Under the pieces are notes generated by a model that did not search any database, was not told the DNA's origin, and saw nothing but the letters and a program-made list of their open reading frames with translations. DNA of 64,000 nucleotides from Mya arenaria (Eukaryota > Mollusca > Bivalvia > Myida > Myidae): NCBI RefSeq assembly GCF_026914265.1, contig NC_069130.1:76367070-76431069 (forward strand), given 5' to 3'. This document shows, in pieces, positions 35,301 through 46,745 of the stretch. The position numbers were made by a program, and so were the translations under genes. Position 1 is the first letter of the stretch. Each line of letters opens with the position of its first letter.

Positions 35301-38300
35301 AGATATGGGACGGACTGTTCAAGATTTAATGTTAAATATGCATTAATGTTAAATAATATAAAGCAAATAATTGTGTTGCTAGTTGTCAATTAAGATTTCA
35401 TTTCTAGCTAACTTGTAACCTTCATAAAAACTAAAATTTGTGATGCCATTTTAATAATAGTATTATGTGACCTTCAGCGGCTGTGAGATGTGGGGAGACC
35501 GAAGGGCCAGTGTTACAGGAACTTGATGCAATACGACCCAGCATCCAAGTGCAGAGCAGGCAGAAGGTTCATGGTTGTTTTTAACCAGGTTTTCAACGAA
35601 AACCGGGTTATTAGAATGAGGTTGTCGTTGGGCGGACGGGCGGGCGTCAAACATTGGTTTCTGTTCAATAACTTTAGTTAGCATTGATAGATATTGATGA
35701 AACTTGGTGTGTAGGTAGCTTATGGGAAGAGCTAGCTTGGGATTGCTTTTGAGGGGGGTGGGGCTAAGGTCAAGGTCACTGTTACTAAAAATAGAAAAAT
35801 GGTTTCTGCTCAATAACTTTAGTTAGCATTGATAAGTATTGACGAAACTTGGTGTGAAGTTGCTTATGTGAAGAGCTAGCTTGGGATCGCTTTTGAGTGG
35901 GGAGGGGCTAAGGTCGAGGTCACTATTACTTAAAATAGAAAAATGGTCAAGGTCACTGTTACTTAAAATAGAAAAATGGTTTCTGCCCAATAACTTTAGT
36001 TAGCATTGACCGATATTGATGAAACTTGGTGTGTTAGTTGCTTATGTGAAGAGCTAGCTTGGGATTGCTTTTGAGTGGGGAGGGGCTAAGGTCAAGGTCA
36101 CTATTACTTAAAATAGAAAAATGGTCAAGGTCACTGTTACTTAAAATAGAAAAATGGTTTCTGCCCAATAACTTTAGTTAGCATTGACCGATATTGATGA
36201 AACTTGGTGTGTAGGTAGCTTATGTACAGAGCTAGCTTGGGATTGCTTTTGAGGGGGATGAGACTAAGGTGAAGGTAGCCTGTTACTAAAAATAGAAAAA
36301 TGGTTTCTGCCCAATAACATAAGTTAGCATTGATAGATATTGATGAAACTTAGAATATAGGTAGCTTATGTGAAGAGCTAGCTTGGAATTGCTTTTGAGT
36401 GGGTAGGGGCTAAGGTCAAGGTCAGTATTACTAAAAATAGAAAAATGGTTTCCGCCCAATAACTTTAGTTAGGATTGACAGGTATTGATGAAACTTGGTG
36501 TGTAGGTAGCTTATGTGAAGAGCTAGCTTGGGATTGCTTTTGAGGGGGTGGGGCTAAGGTCAAGGTCGCCTGTTACTAAAAATAGAAAAATGGTTTCTGC
36601 CCAATAACTTTAGTTAGGATTGATAGATATTGACGAAAGTTAGTGTGTAGGTAGCTTATGTGAAGAGCTAACTTTGGATTGCTATTGAGGGGGGAGGGGC
36701 TAAGGTCAAGGTCACTGTTACTTAAAATAGAAAAATGGTTTCTGCCCAATAACTTTAGTTAGCATTTACAGATATTGATGAAACTTGGTGTGTAAGTTGC
36801 TTATGTGAAGAGATTGCTCTTGAGTGGGGAGGGGCTAAGGTCAAGGTCACTATTACTTAAAATAGAAAAATGGTTTCTGCCCAATAACATAAGTTAGCAT
36901 TGATAGATATTGATGAAACTTAGTGTGTAGGTAGCTTATGTGAAGAGCTAGCTTGGAATTGCTTTTGAGTGGGGAGGGGCTACGGTCAAGGTCACTTTTA
37001 CAAAAAATAGAAAAATGGTTTCCACCAACAGTAATTTTCAGTTACGTCTCTTTTTCATAAAAGTAAAGATGAAGTCATACAACAAATTAATTGGCTATAA
37101 TTTCTTATCGCCCATAACAAAAACCTGGTTTCGTCGCATTGCGGCGCTTCTAGTTTAGTTTGTGACGGGCCATTGTATTATGAATTAATTCAAGAATGGC
37201 ATAGGTACAATTTAATAAAAAACTATTGCTTGACATAATTTTCATTTTCCAGAACTATTTAAGTGAGAAAAAAATGATATCTCCATAACTGATTCAAAGA
37301 GCTTTAGTTTGATAGCTAATACATGCGCTATAAACATGTTTATGGATTTCTTTTTCAGGATGTTTATTGTGGCAAAGAGACGCAAAACTACTTGTCACCA
37401 GTCCCGAACTCTCATACAGGCCAGTTCCTCTCACCTGGTATGTTGGTGTAATTCTTTGTTAGAAAGTCTTTTTAACATTCCCTATCAAAGATCTTGGGTC
37501 TGTTTTGTCATGAACTTTCCTGTATAAGGCCAGGGACCATATTCATAAAGCCTCTTGGTGAACATTTTGAACTGAGTGAAAATTTGATTATGCATGTTCT
37601 AAATACCCTCTACTTGTTAAAATTTATTCAAATGCAGTAATTATTTGGACCTTTTGAACCAGGTTTTCACATGTATATATATAGTAGGGATGCAAACGAA
37701 TATTCGAATATTCGAATATTCGATCGAACGTTTGGTATTCGAATGTCAAAATAGGTATTCGAATATTCGATGTTTTTGTTGAATTAATAAATTAATATAC
37801 TTTTTGCCTAGAACTGTCATCTTCGTCTGTCTTGTTTTTACAACGATGGACCCCTAATGCCATAGGTGTGAACTTGATGACACTATACACGCGTCATATC
37901 GGATATATCGCCGGGAACTATAAATGGTCCCCGTAATTTTGCATTTATTGGATGTTAGACAAGTGAAATAAAACACATTCCAATTATTTTGGGTACATTT
38001 TAAAGACCATGCCAATTAAGGGTTTAAGAGATCGGCCTTTATACCAATGTTTTGTCTTCACTGCTAATCAAGCTTGGCGATATTGCTCAAATCGCCTTGA
38101 TGATATGAAGGACATGTGCTAGTTATGTGCATTAAACTGTTTCCATGTTTTCAATATAACGCTCTTGCGTACACAAATTAACTGTATGGTTTGACGTTTA
38201 AGGATATATGTCCTGTATTGTTGTACAATACCTAAGGCAAAAGCGACGTTTACACATGGTGTCGTTTTCTATAAATATATTTCGTAAACATCAATCCCAG

Positions 38301-41300
38301 AACGAGGCTGCAAGTCCCACGTTGGCGCATATCGTCATTTAACCGGGAAAAACACAATTCCCTGATCTTATTTTGCATTGTTTACAAAAATGAACGCAGA
38401 GGAATTGGTACAATTCGTTTTTTTTGTTAAAGATATATCGCTTTTTCTTGGGATATATTTTGAAAATGGGGAAATTCAGAGGCTAATTTGTGGAATTATA
38501 AGGGTCCGCCGCGTGTACCGAATACGACCAGGAAGTGTAACAGGGCTCCCGCTATTACGTTAGTGAATAATAATAGTTTACTACAATTCTTAAAGGTTCA
38601 TTTTGGTGTTCGAATATTCGAATATTCGATCGAAAGAATTACCGAATATTCGAATATCACTTTTGCCATTCGTTTGCATCCCTAATATATAGTATAACCT
38701 GGTTATAAAGAATGACGTTTGTGCGGCGGGCAGCGTCAAACTCACCTATGAAGCTAAATAACTTTATTTAGGGTTGACATATCTTAACCAATCTTTGTAT
38801 ATATAAGAAGAGATTATGGATAACTTTAATGGGGTCAGATTTGGGCCCGAGGGGTCAAGGCAAGGGTGACTGTTACTAAAACTAAAAAACTCACCTATTA
38901 AACTGAATAACTTAGTTAGAGTTGAAATATTTTGACTAAACTTGGTATTTAGGAAGAGTTAAAGGAGCCCTGTCACTAGATTGCATTAAGGACCCCTGGG
39001 GGTCAAGGTCACTAATTCTAAAAATAGAAAACTGAATGTTACAATGAATGCTGAAGTTCTTATGTCAATCATTAAAAAACCTTTAAATTCAACTAAGAAA
39101 GATAACATTGTTTTTAGGTTGAAAGAATGGGGGAATTTTTGTTTTTGCACTCTGTCAGTCCATCCGTCAGTCACACTTTTCCTCTCAATAACTAAAGAAC
39201 TCTTGGTCCCAGGAGCTTTAAATTTTGTATGCTGGTTGGTCATGACCAGTAGATGATCTCTAATGATTTTAAGATCCTAAGGTTGCTGTGACCTTAAGGT
39301 TAAAAAAACTATTTTCGCTCAATAACTACAGATTCTTTGGTCCAGGAACTACTTACTTGGTATGCAAGTTGGTCATGCCCTGAAAATTACCCTATTAATT
39401 TTGTCAATGGTCAAAGTCGTTGTGACCTTCAGGTAAAGAAAGATATGTTTCATCCTTTTGTTTAAGCATCCAGTGGGAAGCAGTATTTCTCCCCTGGCCA
39501 GAAAGGACTCCTAGATGAACTAGCTTCACAGTTGGTCCAGAACTTTGGTGGGCAAAACTCGCATATGTAAGTCAGTGTGTTATTATTTAACATAGTCACA
39601 AATAAAAATATCATTTCTCAAGTAAATATAAGTGTGTGTCACAGGGGGAGGAAATTATGAATGAAAAAGTTTAATGCTTTGTTTTGAACTGTTCCTTTTA
39701 GGGACTTTAATAGACATCACAATCCATCCTGGCATTTCACCAAATCCTGCTGTAAAAAGTAGTTCAACACAGTTCTGGTACTGCATCAAAACATGATGTA
39801 AACAGTAGCGAAAAACACCAAACTGGTACTGCACCAGAACCTTATATAAAGAGTAGCACAACACCAATCTGGTACTGCACCAGAACCTGATATAAAGAGT
39901 AGCGCAACACCAAACTGGTACTTCACCAGGACCTGAAGATAAAGAGTAGCGCAACACCAAACTGGTACTGCACCAGGACCTGAAGATAAAGAGTAGCGCA
40001 ACACCAAACTGGTACTGCACCAGGACCTGAAGATAAAGAGTAGCGCAACACCAAACTGGAACTGCACCAGGACCTGAAGATAAAGAGTAGCGCAACACCA
40101 AACTGGTACTGCACCAGGACCTGATTTAAGAGTAGCGCAACACCAAACTTGTACTGCACCAGGACCTGAAGATAAAGAGTAGCGCAACACCAAACTGGTA
40201 CTGCACCAGAACCTTATATAAAGAGTAGCGCAACACCAAACTGGTACTGCACCAGAACCTTATATAAAGAGTAGCGCCACACCAAACTGGTACTGAACCA
40301 GAACCTTATAAAAAGAGTAGCGCAACACCAAACTGTTACTGCACCAGAACGTTATATAAAGAGTAGCGCAACACCAAACTGGTACTGCACCAGAACGTTA
40401 TAAAAAGAGTAGCGCAACACCAAACTGGTACTGAACCAGAACCTTATATAAAGAGTAGCGCAACACCAAACTGGTACTGAACCAGAACCTTATATAAAGA
40501 GTAGCGCAACACCAAACTGGTACTGCACCAGAACCTTATATAAAGAGTAGCGCAACACCAAACTGGTACAGCACCAGAACCTTATATAAAGAGTAGCGCA
40601 ACACCAAACTGGTACTGAACCAGAACCTTATAAAAAGAGTAGCGCAACACCAAACTGGTACTGAACCAGAACCTTATAAAAAGAGTAGCGCAACACCAAA
40701 CTGGTACTGAACCAGAACCTTATATAAAGAGTAGCGCAACACCAAACTGGTACTGAACCAGAACCTTATATAAAGAGTAGCGCAACACCAAACTTGTACT
40801 GAACCAGAACCTTATATAAAGAGTAGCGCAACACCAAACTGGTACTGAACCAGAACCTTATATAAAGAGTAGCGCAACACCAAACTTGTACTGAACCAGA
40901 ACCTTATATAAAGAGTAGCGCAACACCAAACTGGTACTGAACCAGAACCTTATAAAAAGAGTAGCGCAACACCAAACTGGTACTGAACCAGAACCTTATA
41001 AAAAGAGTAGCGCAACACCAAACTGGTACTGCACCAGAACCTTATATAAAGAGTAGCGCAACACCAAACTGGTACTGCACCAGAACCTTATATAAAGAGT
41101 AGCGCAACACCAAACTGGTACTGCACCAGAACCTTATAAAAAGAGTAGCGCAACACCAAACTGGTACTGCACCAGAACCTTATATAAAGAGTAGCGCAAC
41201 ACCAAACTGGTACTGAACCAGAACCTTATATAAAGAGTAGCGCAACACCAAACTGGTACTGCACCAGAACCTTATATAAAGAGTAGCGCAACACCAAACT

Positions 41301-44300
41301 GGTACTGAACCAGAACCTTATATAAAGAGTAGGGCAACACCAAACTTGTACTGAACCAGGACCTTATATAAAGAGTAGCGCAACACCAAACTGGTACTGA
41401 ACCAGAACCTTATATAAAGAGTAGGGCAACACCAAACTGGTACTGAACCAGAACCTTATAAAAAGAGTAGCGCAACACCAAACTGGTACTGAACCAGAAC
41501 CTTATATAAAGAGTAGGGCAACACCAAACTGGTACTGCACCAGAACCTTATATAAAGAGTAGCGCAACACCAAACTGGTACTGAACCAGAACCTTATATA
41601 AAGAGTAGCGCAACACCAAACTGGTACTGAACCAGAACCTTATAAAAAGAGTAGCGCAACACCAAACTGGTACTGAACCAGAACCTTATATAAAGAGTAG
41701 CGCAACACCAAACTGGTACTGAACCAGAACCTTATATAAAGAGTAGGGCAACACCAAACTGGTACTGCACCAGAACCTTATATAAAGAGTAGCGCAACAC
41801 CAAACTGGTACTGAACCAGAACCTGATATAAAGAGTAGCGCAACACCAAACTGGTACTGAACCAGAACCTTATATAAAGAGTAGGGCAACACCAAACTTG
41901 TACTGAACCAGGACCTGATATAAAAAGTCGCGCAAAAACAGAAGAACTGACGTACTGAAGCATCAAATGAAAGTGAAGATTAAACTTACCTCATGGACAG
42001 GGCTGATCCATGGATGGACCCATTGTAGGATTATTGAGCTCTCCCAAACATCTCTTTTCATCTTATATTCTTATCATTATAGGACTTCATCGAATTATTT
42101 GACATCTATCTAATACCCCTTAATTCTACTATGCAGGATCAATGAGATACTGAAGGACAGCGTAGCACCACATGATGATAGTAGTACAGACTACACGTAC
42201 CCGGGGTATGACCAAACTTCCAACAGCACTCCCAGACAGTACAGCACTCCCAGGCAGTACTCCACGCCTCAGATGATACAAGATGTCCTCAGTACTCCAA
42301 AGCAGGTAAGTGGGAATTGCATATCATGAGATTGGTACTGTTTTTAGGCAGGCTATTTGTTAAAGCTACTTCAGATTTAAATGTTGTCGCTGAAAATATA
42401 TATTGGGCTACATGCTTTTAAAAGAAAAGTTTCACATTCTAAGCCTTTTGGGTGCCATCCATATTGAAACTTTGATGAATGGGTCGGACTTGGTTTATAA
42501 AAGAAATGGTGGAGATTTCATAGTGGCAGGCCTGTGCCTATATGTTCACAATTAGATGCATTGTATGCAATTAATTCTTGAGTAATTTCATCCAGCTTCT
42601 GAAGGTTTATGAAGGTGCTTTGCTTGTAGCAAACAGTTGTGAAAGCAACATTTATAAAGAGAACACACTATTTTTTTACAGTATTATTTGTTTTGCTTGT
42701 CTTTCACATTAAAGTTTCTAGTTAATTACTTTGATTTAAATTTGCATGAATCATAGATAGGCTTATATTAGTTCATATTATTTGTCATATTAGTTCATAT
42801 TATTTGTCATTTTAGGGACTCCCTCATGTTTTGGGGCCGTAATTGCACAAAAAAAATACAATTTTAAGTTTGAAAAAACCCCACCTGGGTCCGTATTACA
42901 GAAGCATCTTAAGAAATGATTAAAATATTTTAACTTAAGTGTAAAATTTGGAATTGTTATATTTCTTTCCCAAACTATTTTTTTTTAAATGGAGTTTTCA
43001 TTTTTAAAAACATAAATGTCCATATTTTAATTGCAGAATATGCAATTAGCATAAAACAATCTTCAAATGAAATAAATCTGTTGAGAAAATTGTTGAATTT
43101 AAGGAAAAGGTAAAATTTTAACTTAAGATCCTTCTGTAAAATGGCCCCTGGTTTTAGTTTGGAGCAAGCCTACGTTGGTACAGTCAAGAAAAAAATAGAA
43201 CTAACAACAAAATCACTCGTCCTGAGGGACTCTTACATATGCTGAGCTTTAAGCCTTTTGTTGGCAAGCATTACTTACACTATTAAAGATGGTGGCCATC
43301 AAATACAATAATTGAGCATATATCAACATTTGTTGAATGGTTCAGGCTGTCAGTATCTAAGTTTTAACACTCCTAATGATTTGCAACACTTTATTTCATC
43401 ATAAAAAAAGTGCATTTAAAACACATGAGCGAGTCTCTTTAACTGTAACTTACAGGAGTGGAAACCAGCAGGAAAGGATGCATCTTGCACACTTTCCCCA
43501 GAACCCCCAAATACGCTTTAAGCATATCGGGGGTCCTTATCCAGGAAGTATTTGACTTCATTTAGTTGTAAATGGTGCTCTTTTGTGTATAAACGCTTAA
43601 TATTTCTGCCATACTGAAATAAAATGGTCACTTGGGCAAAAATTTTGGGGATGGGGGGTGTGGGCTGGTTGTGCCTAAACCCTGGATCCTCTTGTGACTA
43701 ATATGTTAGTACTATTTTGTTTATTTCTTTAACATTACACTTTTCACAGCACAAACGCATGTTTTTTTTGTGCACTGTTTGGCAGCACCATTATGTTACA
43801 ATTCACAGATAACAGACCTAGACTTGGAGTACCAGACAAGTCATCTAAAGTATGGCGTTCCACAGTCTTGTTCTACTCCTGACAGCTTCAACAAACATGG
43901 GCAGCATGAAAACGGGCCCTCGTTCAAACAACAGAACATTATATCGTACAAACATGCATCAGGTGGCAAATGGACCACAAATACCAATATGTATGGTCAT
44001 AGTATTGAAGAAACATTGGAAAATCCCTTTCCTCCTCAGCAGCAGATGGGGGCCATGCCAACGACGGATATTCATGACTTGCAGGAATATTACAGCGACA
44101 GGCCTAATGGTAGACAACAGAATGAAGTTCTTGTTACCTTCACCCAACAAGGATTTCCCCAAAACAGCGACCAGGGCAGAAGCTACCAGCACACCAATCA
44201 GGTTATGGTTTCTCCGACTGGGAAGCCAGGAGAGATTACCAAGACAACATTTACCAGCAGAGAACACATGGAAATGCACCTGAGCAACAAAATGAACTAT

Positions 44301-45697
44301 CAGTACTCAAAAAAGCAGGCTCTCTCAGACATTAATTGCCCGTCTATCTACCCATCTAAAGATTTCATTGAAAGAGCAGCCAGTGGCTCCTTCAACCAAA
44401 ATGGCCAGGACCCTTATGGACAGCAATCAAATGATTCTCTATTTGATCAGAATTCCAGGGAAAGATATCAGAAAACTACGCCAGAGAGACATAGAGAATT
44501 AGCCAAGAAAAGATATGCGGCAAACAATGACAAAAACAAACCATTGAAGAAGAGACGAACATCCAAGTACAGTACGGAGGATCTGAGAGTGCCGCCCCAG
44601 TTGCCACTCTTTGATGATATGATGCAGAAATATCCGCCCATCTGTGGACGAGATGAAATCCCCCCAGCCAAACACAAGTACTTTGTTGTAAACCCGTCTG
44701 AAGTCACCAACATGGCCCCAAAGACCCTGATAACTAAGTACATTGACTTCCTTATCCAGGAGAACGAGCAGATCACGGAAATCAGCAAACTGACTAACCC
44801 TGCCGTTGACATATACGTCACAGAGGACATGTACTTCATGGATAGCCTCAAGTTTAAGATCCCATTTCCAAGTAAGAAGTTTGTGGAGTGGGTGTCCAAC
44901 TTCTACCCATGTATGGAATTGAAAGAGATGAAATTCAAAGGTAGGTATGCCGGCCTAGTTAGATACAATGTGATACTACATACAAATATAAGACCTGCCA
45001 TTGTAATGCTCACAATGTTTGACTACTTAACGGTTTAATTGCATTTAATACTTTGCTTGGTCAGTCTGCATTGTATTCCCTGAGTTTGCAAGTCAAATTA
45101 TGGCTTAAGTGAAATTGACATCATATCATTAGGGCTTTTACTGGAAATTACCGACTCGAGGTCCTGTGACCTTTTCTCTTGAGATATTTGAGATTTCTGA
45201 TAATTAGATGGGGTCCCAGTAGTTTGTGTTCAATGAACGTTTATTGTGGGTGTTCAAAAAATAAATTGTTAGTTCGAAATGGGAGGCCCTGGTTTGAAAA
45301 TTGAGTATAGGACTCTTGTTTACTTTATCATGGAAATTTCCATATGTCAACAGTTTTACAAAAAAAATAGGCTTGTCTTTTTAAAGCTGTTGAGGGTATG
45401 CAGAATGTAAGATGTCACTTAAAAACAGCATTATTGAGCAGTTATTCGAAGACAAGCTGAGAAATTCCTTTACAACCATTTTAACTTCATAACAATAAGG
45501 CCATCCAATAAAACTTGTACAAAAATATGTAACTTTATCTGGTTTTGGCACTTAAAGGTAGGAAACCGATCATTCCACCTGCTGACCAGCCTATGGAGGT
45601 AGATACAGATGTACGACCCACCCAGGTCATCCTGGAGGACACATTCTACTATTTCCAGCGTGAGGCTATGAACAACCAGGCAAATCTTGCTCTGTAG
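29347..45697 (+). CDS. Ten-exon gene, unrecognised protein of about 862 aa
   Basis: Exons: 29347-29846, 30538-30618, 32265-32345, 34694-34939, 35478-35566, 37359-37437, 39467-39566, 42137-42305, 43809-44940, 45558-45697. All have AG/GT borders, and the phases join into 863 codons from ATG 29375 to TAG. The first exon follows CTTCTTAG, so an upstream (probably UTR) exon exists. Exon 1 is basic (MKRKAQNRKSP), then acidic. Exons 2 and 3 are both 81 nt. Exon 8 repeats RQYSTP. The large exon is Gln/Ser-rich, has a basic segment ERHRELAKKRYAANN and NLS-like KPLKKRRTSK, then a well-ordered C-terminal region (about residues 690-817: FDDMMQKYPPICGRDE, PKTLITKYIDFLIQENEQ, KFVEWVSNFYPCMELKEM). A nuclear role is inferred. 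I do not recognise the family. Confidence 0.85.
30801..31895. mobile_element. Repeat-built element in intron 2
   Basis: Begins ATACCCCCACAAACGAAG, with the complement-like GTTTGAGGGGGTAT shortly after. A TCGG/TCTG-rich tract at about 30847-30881 recurs at about 31274-31305. About six copies of a roughly 140-150 bp unit follow (GATAACTCATGAAAGGCT, GGTACACAGGTGTAACATC, CCAAGGTCAAGGTCACTG). It ends GTGACAGCTCTAGTTT, like other elements here. The recurrence of the TCGG tract suggests an internal duplication. Confidence 0.75.
32549..32692. repeat. Dispersed repeat, copy 1
   Basis: About 145 bp (TTAGACTTTTGG...CTTGGCATCAA-type...GTGCTAATTTYGACCACTG) that recurs, diverged, in the same orientation at 33404-33558. 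It lies in intron 3 of the 862-aa gene. The family is unknown. Confidence 0.65.
33327..34685. repeat. 30-bp minisatellite in intron 3, abutting exon 4
   Basis: Unit CAACTCTTGTATAGATTATA plus GTTACAGTAA. The array begins with 2-3 units, is interrupted by the dispersed repeat at 33404-33558, then runs about 37 units. A variant block (ACACTTTAGTAATATCTC) recurs about every 170 bp at about 33695, 33864, 34032 and again at 34467, so higher-order amplification has occurred. It ends about 8 bp before the CAG acceptor of exon 4 (34694). The open frame on the minus strand is an artefact. Confidence 0.95.
33404..33558. repeat. Dispersed repeat, copy 2
   Basis: Diverged second copy of 32549-32692, embedded near the start of the 30-bp array. 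Confidence 0.65.
35583..37156. mobile_element. Repeat-built element filling intron 5
   Basis: Begins AACCAGGTTTTCAACGAAAA and contains GGCGGACGGGCGGGCGTC. About nine copies of a roughly 150-190 bp unit follow (CCCAATAACTTTAGTTAGCA, TATTGATGAAACTTGGTGTG, GGTCAAGGTCACTGTTACT). It ends AAAAACCTGGTTTCGTCGCA...GGCGCTTCTAG, so the two ends carry AACCAGGTTTTC and GAAAACC-type complementary words. It starts only about 17 bases after the exon 5 donor (35566/35567). No protein is encoded. Confidence 0.75.
37685..38684. mobile_element. Nonautonomous hAT-like element, 1.0 kb
   Basis: Terminal inverted repeats start TAGGGATGCAAACGAAT at both ends (the right end reads ATTCGTTTGCATCCCTA). A perfect 8-bp target duplication, ATATATAG, is at 37677-37684 and 38685-38692. 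Inside each end are overlapping TTCGAATATTCGAA palindromes. An 8-bp duplication with short TIRs is characteristic of hAT transposons. No transposase is encoded; a 61-aa open frame inside has no recognised motif. It lies in intron 6 of the 862-aa gene. Confidence 0.88.
38697..39440. mobile_element. Degenerate repeat-built elements in intron 6
   Basis: Starts AACCTGGTTATAAAG directly beside the hAT-like element and has units with GGGTTGACATATCTT and GGGTCAAGGTCACTAATTCT. From about 39140 it changes to a second family (CTCTGTCAGTCCATCCGTCAG, GGTTGGTCATGACCAGTAGATG), related to the 2529-3743 element. Limits are approximate. Confidence 0.55.
39775..41930. repeat. 46-bp minisatellite in intron 7
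   Basis: About 45 units of AACCTTATATAAAGAGTAGC...CACCAAACTGGTACTGCACCAG, 46 bp each. Early units (39,900-40,200) carry AGGACCTGAAGATAAAG; later ones carry AGAACCTTATATAAAG, with GCACCAG/GAACCAG and AGCGCAAC/AGGGCAAC variants. Each unit contains the palindrome-like CCAAACTGGTACTG. Minus-strand open frames here are repeat artefacts. Confidence 0.95.
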
Positions 45698-46727
45698 CAA
45701 ATAAGGATGAATATTGCTTGGAATGAACATATGGACAGGAAAATTGCTGAAGTTATACCTGTGAACTGCATACTGATTTTTATAATGGCGGATTGCACTG
45801 GCTGAAACCTAGTCAAGAAAGTTTAGTATTAGCTTTCCAAGTCTCCATAGAAAGTTCATATTGGTGAAATAACTGAAATATATGTGTTGAATTGCATGTT
45901 AATCCATTTTTATGTGAAATTGAATGCAATTTTATTTCCTTGAGTTAAAGAATTTTCTAGCATGAATTATCATCTTTTTGGTTTCATTTATATTGAATTT
46001 AGTATAGTTGGAATTATGAAATCTGTTTTGTGAAATGCTAAGCTTAAGGACTTTTATGGATTTTGAGTTTTGTGGATAGAGAAATTTTCTGAAAACAATT
46101 CATGATTTCCTATTCTGAAATTTGTTTGTTGGTCTTTCTTCATTATCAAGCATGTAAAATCAGTTTATCAAGCATGTAAAATCAGTTATGTTCCTTAACC
46201 TTTAACTTGCTATGCATGTCCAAAGATCTCACTCAGTGTTTGATTATTGCATCTTATATGTATGTAACTGTTCATGTAGTTGAATTGTTTTGTTCAGGGC
46301 CTTTTTTTGTTCATTTGTTTTTTATGTTCCAAAAAAGTAGAGGTTTTGTGAAAACCATGTAGTCAACCTTGATGTTGTCTGCCATGTAAGCATACACAAT
46401 CTTTAGCCTAATAGCCATAACTCTAACATCAAGATATTCAAATGAATCTTAAGATTAGAACGCATCATATTGTTCGTTGTTGCACATGTGTAGCAAGGTC
46501 AATAACTCTGGCTTTAAATTGTTACCCTTCACCCCCAACCTACACCCCCACCCCCAACAACAACAGATAAGTGTTGGCATCCACTAGTGGTGTGTTCTTG
46601 TTTTGAGTTAACTGTTTTAAATTGTTGTTTTATGCTCAAATTTATTATGTGTATTTCCTTTAGTTTTATTTACAGTTTAACCTTTTCTGAGTATACTTTT
46701 AGGTTTTACCAGTAACGATTCAATAAA
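45698..46727 (+). other. 3' UTR with poly(A) signal of the 862-aa gene
   Basis: AT-rich sequence after the TAG with no further coding exon. AATAAA at 46722-46727 is the likely cleavage signal. The UTR would be about 1.05 kb. Confidence 0.5.
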
Positions 46728-46745
46728 AAAAGTTGATGTGTTCTT

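Noticed and set aside
39655..41966. Minus-strand frames of 62-148 aa rich in CCATL/VLVQYQFGV
   Set aside because: Products of the 46-bp intronic minisatellite.
43852..44899. 143-aa frames overlapping the large exon on both strands
   Set aside because: They are out of frame with the spliced gene, whose phases match at both borders.
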